From Bacteroidales bacterium UBA1256 (GTDB lineage: Bacteria; Bacteroidota; Bacteroidia; Bacteroidales; Paludibacteraceae), in the NCBI GenBank assembly GCA_002308195.1, contig DBVU01000042.1:20767-29686 (forward strand): DNA of 8,920 bases. The letters are read 5' to 3'. Made by a program: the position numbers and the translations under genes. Below, piece after piece: positions 6,076-8,920 of the stretch. Below the pieces are notes generated by a model that was given only the letters and a program-made list of their open reading frames with translations, made no database searches and had not been told where the DNA came from. Every line of letters starts with the position of its first letter. Position 1 is the first letter of the stretch.

Positions 6076-6986
6076 TGATTTTATCCATGACCGGTTATGG
6101 CAAAGCCGAAAGCCAACTTCGCGGACGCAAACTGATTTGCGAAATCCGATCCCTCAATTCTAAATCCATAGACATCTCCACGCGTCTGTCCTCGCAACTT
6201 CGGGCACATGAACTGGAGCTTCGTACGATTGTAACCCAGCGTCTTGAACGTGGTAAGGTGGATTTGGCGATGTATACGGAAGATTCCAATAACCAGTCTA
6301 TCGGTTCCAATGATCTGTCTGTCAGCCCCATCAACTGGGAGGCGGCAAAACTATATGCTGACCAATACAAAACACAATTCGCTTGCGATACCGTTCCGGC
6401 AGAAGTGATGGCAACTATCCTTCGTTTCCCGGATGTACTCAAGCAGCAGGAAGATACTTCGGACTTGACGGAAGAAGAGTGGGGAAATGTTCAAGCAACC
6501 CTTCTTCATGCCATTGATGCGTTCATCGCTTTCCGCACGCAGGAAGGCGCTGCATTACAAGCGATGTTTAATGAAAAACTCGATGGAATCGCGAATCTGT
6601 TGGCGCAAGTGGAACCGTTTGAGAAAGGTCGTGTCTCCAAAATCAAAGAGCGCTTGGAGCAGAACCTCGCTACGCTTCACTCGCAACTCTCCACTGAAAT
6701 AGACCGTAACCGTCTTGAGCAAGAGATGATTTATTATTTAGAAAAGCTCGATATCACCGAAGAAAAAGTGCGTCTGACGAACCATATCAAGTATTTCCGT
6801 GAAACAATGGCGAATGGTGAAATGGCGAAAGGCGAAGGAAAAAAACTCGGTTTCATCGCGCAGGAAATGGGACGTGAAATCAACACCCTCGGTTCCAAGT
6901 CCAACCAATCGGAGATGCAGATTCTTGTCGTGAAAATGAAAGATATCCTCGAGCAAATCAAAGAGCAAGTACTGAACGTGCTCTAA
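6075..6986 (+). CDS. yicC: YicC family endoribonuclease
   Basis: The 303-residue protein has the YicC signatures: the start MILSMTGYGKAE, the ExRSLNSKSIDIS segment (residues 24-35) and RGKVD (59-63) of the N-terminal domain, and the DUF1732 C-terminal region with EEKVRLTNHIKYF, GKKLGFIAQEMGREINTLGSKSN (256-278) and the closing helix VKMKDILEQIKEQV. Family members cut RNA, and E. coli YicC influences small-RNA turnover together with PNPase; the targets here are unknown. M1 rather than M5 is taken as the start because relatives carry three or four residues before MTG. A low-complexity stretch at 245-255 (MANGEMAKGEG) may derive from another repeat array. gmk follows, a yicC-gmk order seen in many bacteria. 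Confidence 0.93.
   Translation: MILSMTGYGKAESQLRGRKLICEIRSLNSKSIDISTRLSSQLRAHELELRTIVTQRLERGKVDLAMYTEDSNNQSIGSNDLSVSPINWEAAKLYADQYKTQFACDTVPAEVMATILRFPDVLKQQEDTSDLTEEEWGNVQATLLHAIDAFIAFRTQEGAALQAMFNEKLDGIANLLAQVEPFEKGRVSKIKERLEQNLATLHSQLSTEIDRNRLEQEMIYYLEKLDITEEKVRLTNHIKYFRETMANGEMAKGEGKKLGFIAQEMGREINTLGSKSNQSEMQILVVKMKDILEQIKEQVLNVL
6805..6840 (+). repeat. Possible degenerate heptad array inside yicC
   Basis: Units CAATGGC (6805), GAATGGT (6812), an 8-base GAAATGGC (6819), GAAAGGC (6827) and GAAGGAA (6834) repeat with a 7-8 base period. They encode residues 244-256, a Met/Ala/Gly/Glu/Lys-rich linker just before the conserved GKKLGF block. On the minus strand the units read like CATTCGC, near the reverse complement of the other arrays. 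Gly/Lys/Glu codons alone could give a similar pattern, so the call is weak. Confidence 0.35.
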
Positions 6987-6992
6987 AAAATA

Positions 6993-7020
6993 TTCATTGT
7001 TCATTGTTAATTATTCATTA
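6993..7020 (-). repeat. Heptad array (four units, inverted orientation) in the yicC-gmk gap
   Basis: On the plus strand TTCATTG occurs twice in tandem (6993-6999, 7000-7006), followed by TTAATTA (7007-7013) and TTCATTA (7014-7020). Read on the minus strand the units are TAATGAA, TAATTAA, CAATGAA and CAATGAA, fitting NAATNAN, the opposite orientation to the mnmE array. It forms nearly the entire 36-base gap and ends two bases before the gmk ATG, so it is the sequence in which ribosomes would start gmk. Confidence 0.7.
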
Positions 7021-7022
7021 AA

Positions 7023-7577
7023 ATGATATACATCTTTTGTGCGCCTTCGGGCAGCGGTAAATCGACCATGGTCAAGCACCTTTTGACCAAACATCCGAAC
7101 CTCTTCGAGCTTTCCGTTTCATGTACCACGCGCCCGCCGCGCGGACAGGAAGTGCACGGAAAAGAGTATTATTTTATTACTGTGGAGGAGTTCCAGAAAC
7201 GGATAGAAAACAACGATTTCATCGAGTATGAACAAGTCTATGAGGGGCTTTATTACGGCACACTCAAAGAGGAGATTGACCGCATCGAAGCCGCAGGACG
7301 CCAGGTGCTCTTTGATGTGGATGTCAAAGGCGGACTCAAACTCAAAAATATTCTCGGTGAACAAGCCACTTCTATCTTCATCTGTCCACCCTCTATTGAT
7401 GAATTGCGTCGTCGTCTTGAAGGACGTGGTGACACCTCGCCTGAGATGATTGAAAAGCGCCTTGCCAAAGCCTCGATAGAGATGGAAGACATGAAGCATT
7501 TCGACCGTGTGGTGATTAACGATGACCTGCTGCACGCTTTCGAGCAACTTGATGCCATCATTGACGAGCAGAAATGA
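7023..7577 (+). CDS. gmk: Guanylate kinase
   Basis: Gmk phosphorylates GMP (and dGMP) to GDP with ATP in the cytoplasm, an essential step of GTP supply. The 184-residue protein has the standard length and motifs: Walker A APSGSGKST (7-15), the GMP-binding block SCTTRPPRGQEVHGKEYYF (33-51), DFIEYEQVYEGLYYGT (65-80), VLFDVDVKGG (95-104) and the lid region RRRLEGRGDTS (129-139) with a C-terminal EMIEKRLAKA helix. The ATG lies 36 bases after yicC in a heptad-repeat leader with no Shine-Dalgarno motif. Its TGA stop overlaps the folC ATG by 4 bases (ATGA), which points to translational coupling. Confidence 0.97.
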   Translation: MIYIFCAPSGSGKSTMVKHLLTKHPNLFELSVSCTTRPPRGQEVHGKEYYFITVEEFQKRIENNDFIEYEQVYEGLYYGTLKEEIDRIEAAGRQVLFDVDVKGGLKLKNILGEQATSIFICPPSIDELRRRLEGRGDTSPEMIEKRLAKASIEMEDMKHFDRVVINDDLLHAFEQLDAIIDEQK

Positions 7578-8860
7578 ATTATAGCAAAGCTATAGAATAC
7601 CTGTATAACTCTCGTCCGCCTTTTCATCAAGTGGGCGCGGCTGCTTATAAACCCGGTTTAGAGAATACACTCCGCCTGATGGCGCATGTCGGAAATCCGC
7701 ATGAGCACCTTCGTGCGATTCATGTGGCAGGAACGAACGGGAAAGGTTCTACCTCTCATCTCATTGCGGCGGCACTTCAGGCATCCGGTCTCAAAGTAGG
7801 GCTTTTTACCAGTCCGCATCTCATCGATATGCGCGAACGGATACGTATCAACGGTCAGCCGATAGGTGAAGCAGATGTGGTCGAATTCATCGAACAAAAT
7901 CGGGATTTCTTGGATGAACTGCAGCCTTCTTTCTTCGAGACCATGACAGCCCTTGCGTTCGCTTATTTCGTGCGTGAACAAGTGGATATCGCGGTCATAG
8001 AAGTAGGTCTTGGCGGACGGTTGGACTCCACGAATGTTCTGACACCTGTTCTTTCCGTCATTACCAATATCGGTTTGGACCACACGGAGTTCCTTGGCAA
8101 TACGCTTGCTAAGATAGCATGTGAGAAAGCCGGCATCATCAAACCGAATGTGCCATGTGTCATCGGAGAAACTCATCCGCAGACCATGAATGTTTTCCTG
8201 GATAAAGCGCAGGAATGCGGTATCATAGGCGAAGGACTGGAAACGACCGATTGTCGTATCTGGTTTGCGGATCAATGTGGCTACTTGCGCAAATGTCGGT
8301 TGCGGGAAGCACCGGAATGCGAACTCAAAGGCAACTACCAGGAGCATAACCTCCAAACAGCTTATGTGGCGCTTAAAGCGCTGAAAATGACCAATCCCCA
8401 CTTGCCGATTACCCATCAATCCATCGCTGAAGGATTTGCGCATGTCTGCCAATTAACCGGCTTGCGTGGCCGTTGGGAGATAGTATCCGAAAAACCGCTT
8501 ATCATCTGCGATACCGGTCATAACAGCCACGGACTGCAATATGTGGCGCGGCAACTCAAAGAACTCACCAATCCCCATGTCTGGATTGTCTTTGGCATGG
8601 TCAACGATAAAGATACCGAAGTGGTATTTCGCCTCATGCCCGAGGGAGAAAAATACCACTATATCTTTACTCGTCCAACCACACCCCGCGCCAGAACAGC
8701 GCAAGAGATGCTGGCGATGTGGGGCAAAGAAGGCATAGCCATCGAGGATCCCGAAGAGGCGATCACATATGCACAACAACATGCGTCACCGGAAGACGCA
8801 ATCTTTATAGGAGGAAGTAATTATTTAGTAGGATATGCGCTATCACGTCATTCATATTAA
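7574..8860 (+). CDS. folC: Folylpolyglutamate synthase / dihydrofolate synthase
   Basis: FolC adds glutamate to dihydropteroate or to reduced folates with ATP, making and retaining folate cofactors in the cytoplasm. The 428-residue Mur-ligase-type protein shows the P-loop AGTNGKGST (52-60), TSPHL (79-83) and RERIRING (87-94) of the folate-binding region, FFETMTALAF, GLGGRLDSTN (145-154), ITNIGLDHTEFLG (163-175), EKAGIIK (184-190) with the Lys185 expected to be carbamylated, the glutamate-ligase domain start RGRWE (298-302), and DTGHN (313-317), a variant of the usual DGAHN. Whether it performs one or both reactions cannot be told from sequence. The ATG is fixed by the 4-base overlap with gmk. 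The MnmE reaction in the same operon needs a folate-derived carbon, a plausible but unproven link. Confidence 0.96.
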   Translation: MNYSKAIEYLYNSRPPFHQVGAAAYKPGLENTLRLMAHVGNPHEHLRAIHVAGTNGKGSTSHLIAAALQASGLKVGLFTSPHLIDMRERIRINGQPIGEADVVEFIEQNRDFLDELQPSFFETMTALAFAYFVREQVDIAVIEVGLGGRLDSTNVLTPVLSVITNIGLDHTEFLGNTLAKIACEKAGIIKPNVPCVIGETHPQTMNVFLDKAQECGIIGEGLETTDCRIWFADQCGYLRKCRLREAPECELKGNYQEHNLQTAYVALKALKMTNPHLPITHQSIAEGFAHVCQLTGLRGRWEIVSEKPLIICDTGHNSHGLQYVARQLKELTNPHVWIVFGMVNDKDTEVVFRLMPEGEKYHYIFTRPTTPRARTAQEMLAMWGKEGIAIEDPEEAITYAQQHASPEDAIFIGGSNYLVGYALSRHSY

Positions 8861-8920
8861 ACCAGATTTTGCCAAAGAGTGGCAAAAAGACCTCTTTGAC
8901 TTGCATATGGGCGAGTTAGG
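8835..8920 (+). CDS. N-terminal fragment of a CDS, possibly ribosomal protein L11 methyltransferase
   Basis: An open frame starts at ATG 8835 inside the end of folC, overlaps it by 26 bases in the next frame and stays open to the window edge (28 codons). The peptide starts MRYHVIHIKPDFAKEW and has LHMGELG at residues 23-29. Bacteroidota PrmA proteins begin with a short beta-strand and reach a similar LGEIGFESF motif at this distance, so PrmA is the best guess, from memory of the family only. The continuous frame past the folC stop and the operon position support a real gene. The identity is uncertain because fewer than 30 residues are visible. Confidence 0.5.
   Translation, partial: MRYHVIHIKPDFAKEWQKDLFDLHMGEL

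Noticed and set aside
8389..8424. Heptad-like run in folC (coding for NPHLPITHQSI)
   Set aside because: T recurs at unit position 4 but the AAT core is lost in most units, and relatives appear to have a similar linker length, so chance codon use is enough.
7658..8452. 264-codon open frame on the minus strand opposite folC
   Set aside because: It is antisense to a gene with all FolC motifs, and its own product shows no family signature.

Overview
The window looks like core chromosome of a Bacteroidota bacterium, most likely Bacteroidales. The evidence is two promoters with the Bacteroides-type -7 element TAnnTTTG, A/T-rich leaders without Shine-Dalgarno motifs, Bacteroidota-style lipoprotein signal peptides, and protein families whose closest remembered relatives are in that phylum. 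Every gene except two has a recognisable household role. I see no phage, transposon, CRISPR, toxin-antitoxin or secretion locus.

Layout. Positions 1-46 hold what looks like the last 20 bases of a tRNA gene and its rho-independent terminator. A small putative lipoprotein gene (60-569, +) follows at once. It converges, with a 4-base gap, on a three-gene minus-strand operon read from 2551 down to 574: a DUF59/SufT-like Fe-S assembly protein, LpxH (lipid A synthesis) and MazG (NTP pyrophosphohydrolase). A 161-bp divergent promoter region (2552-2712) separates it from a plus-strand operon running to the window's end: a membrane sensor histidine kinase (2713-4713), mnmE (tRNA wobble-uridine modification GTPase), a YicC-family endoribonuclease, gmk (guanylate kinase), folC (folylpolyglutamate/dihydrofolate synthase) and the first 28 codons of another gene, possibly prmA. 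Spacing is tight: 3, 32 and 36 bases, then overlaps of 4 and 26 bases. Nothing between these genes looks like a terminator, so co-transcription is likely. No gene-free stretch exceeds 300 bases.

How the genes relate. The plus operon combines translation and nucleotide/one-carbon metabolism: GTP-dependent tRNA modification that also uses a folate-derived carbon (MnmE), RNA turnover (YicC), GDP supply (Gmk) and folate polyglutamylation (FolC). It is headed by an orphan kinase with no response regulator nearby. The minus operon mixes Fe-S assembly, outer-membrane lipid synthesis and nucleotide clean-up.

The most unusual signal is not a gene. Degenerate heptanucleotide arrays (unit about NAATNAN) occur at three gene junctions (564-584, 6041-6075, 6993-7020) and inside the mnmE coding sequence (5713-5747), where the array encodes a 7-residue peptide repeat between GTPase motifs G4 and G5. 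A weaker fifth candidate lies inside yicC (6805-6840). The second point of interest is the kinase, which appears to have two periplasmic sensor modules separated by a transmembrane hairpin and a lipobox-like N-terminus.
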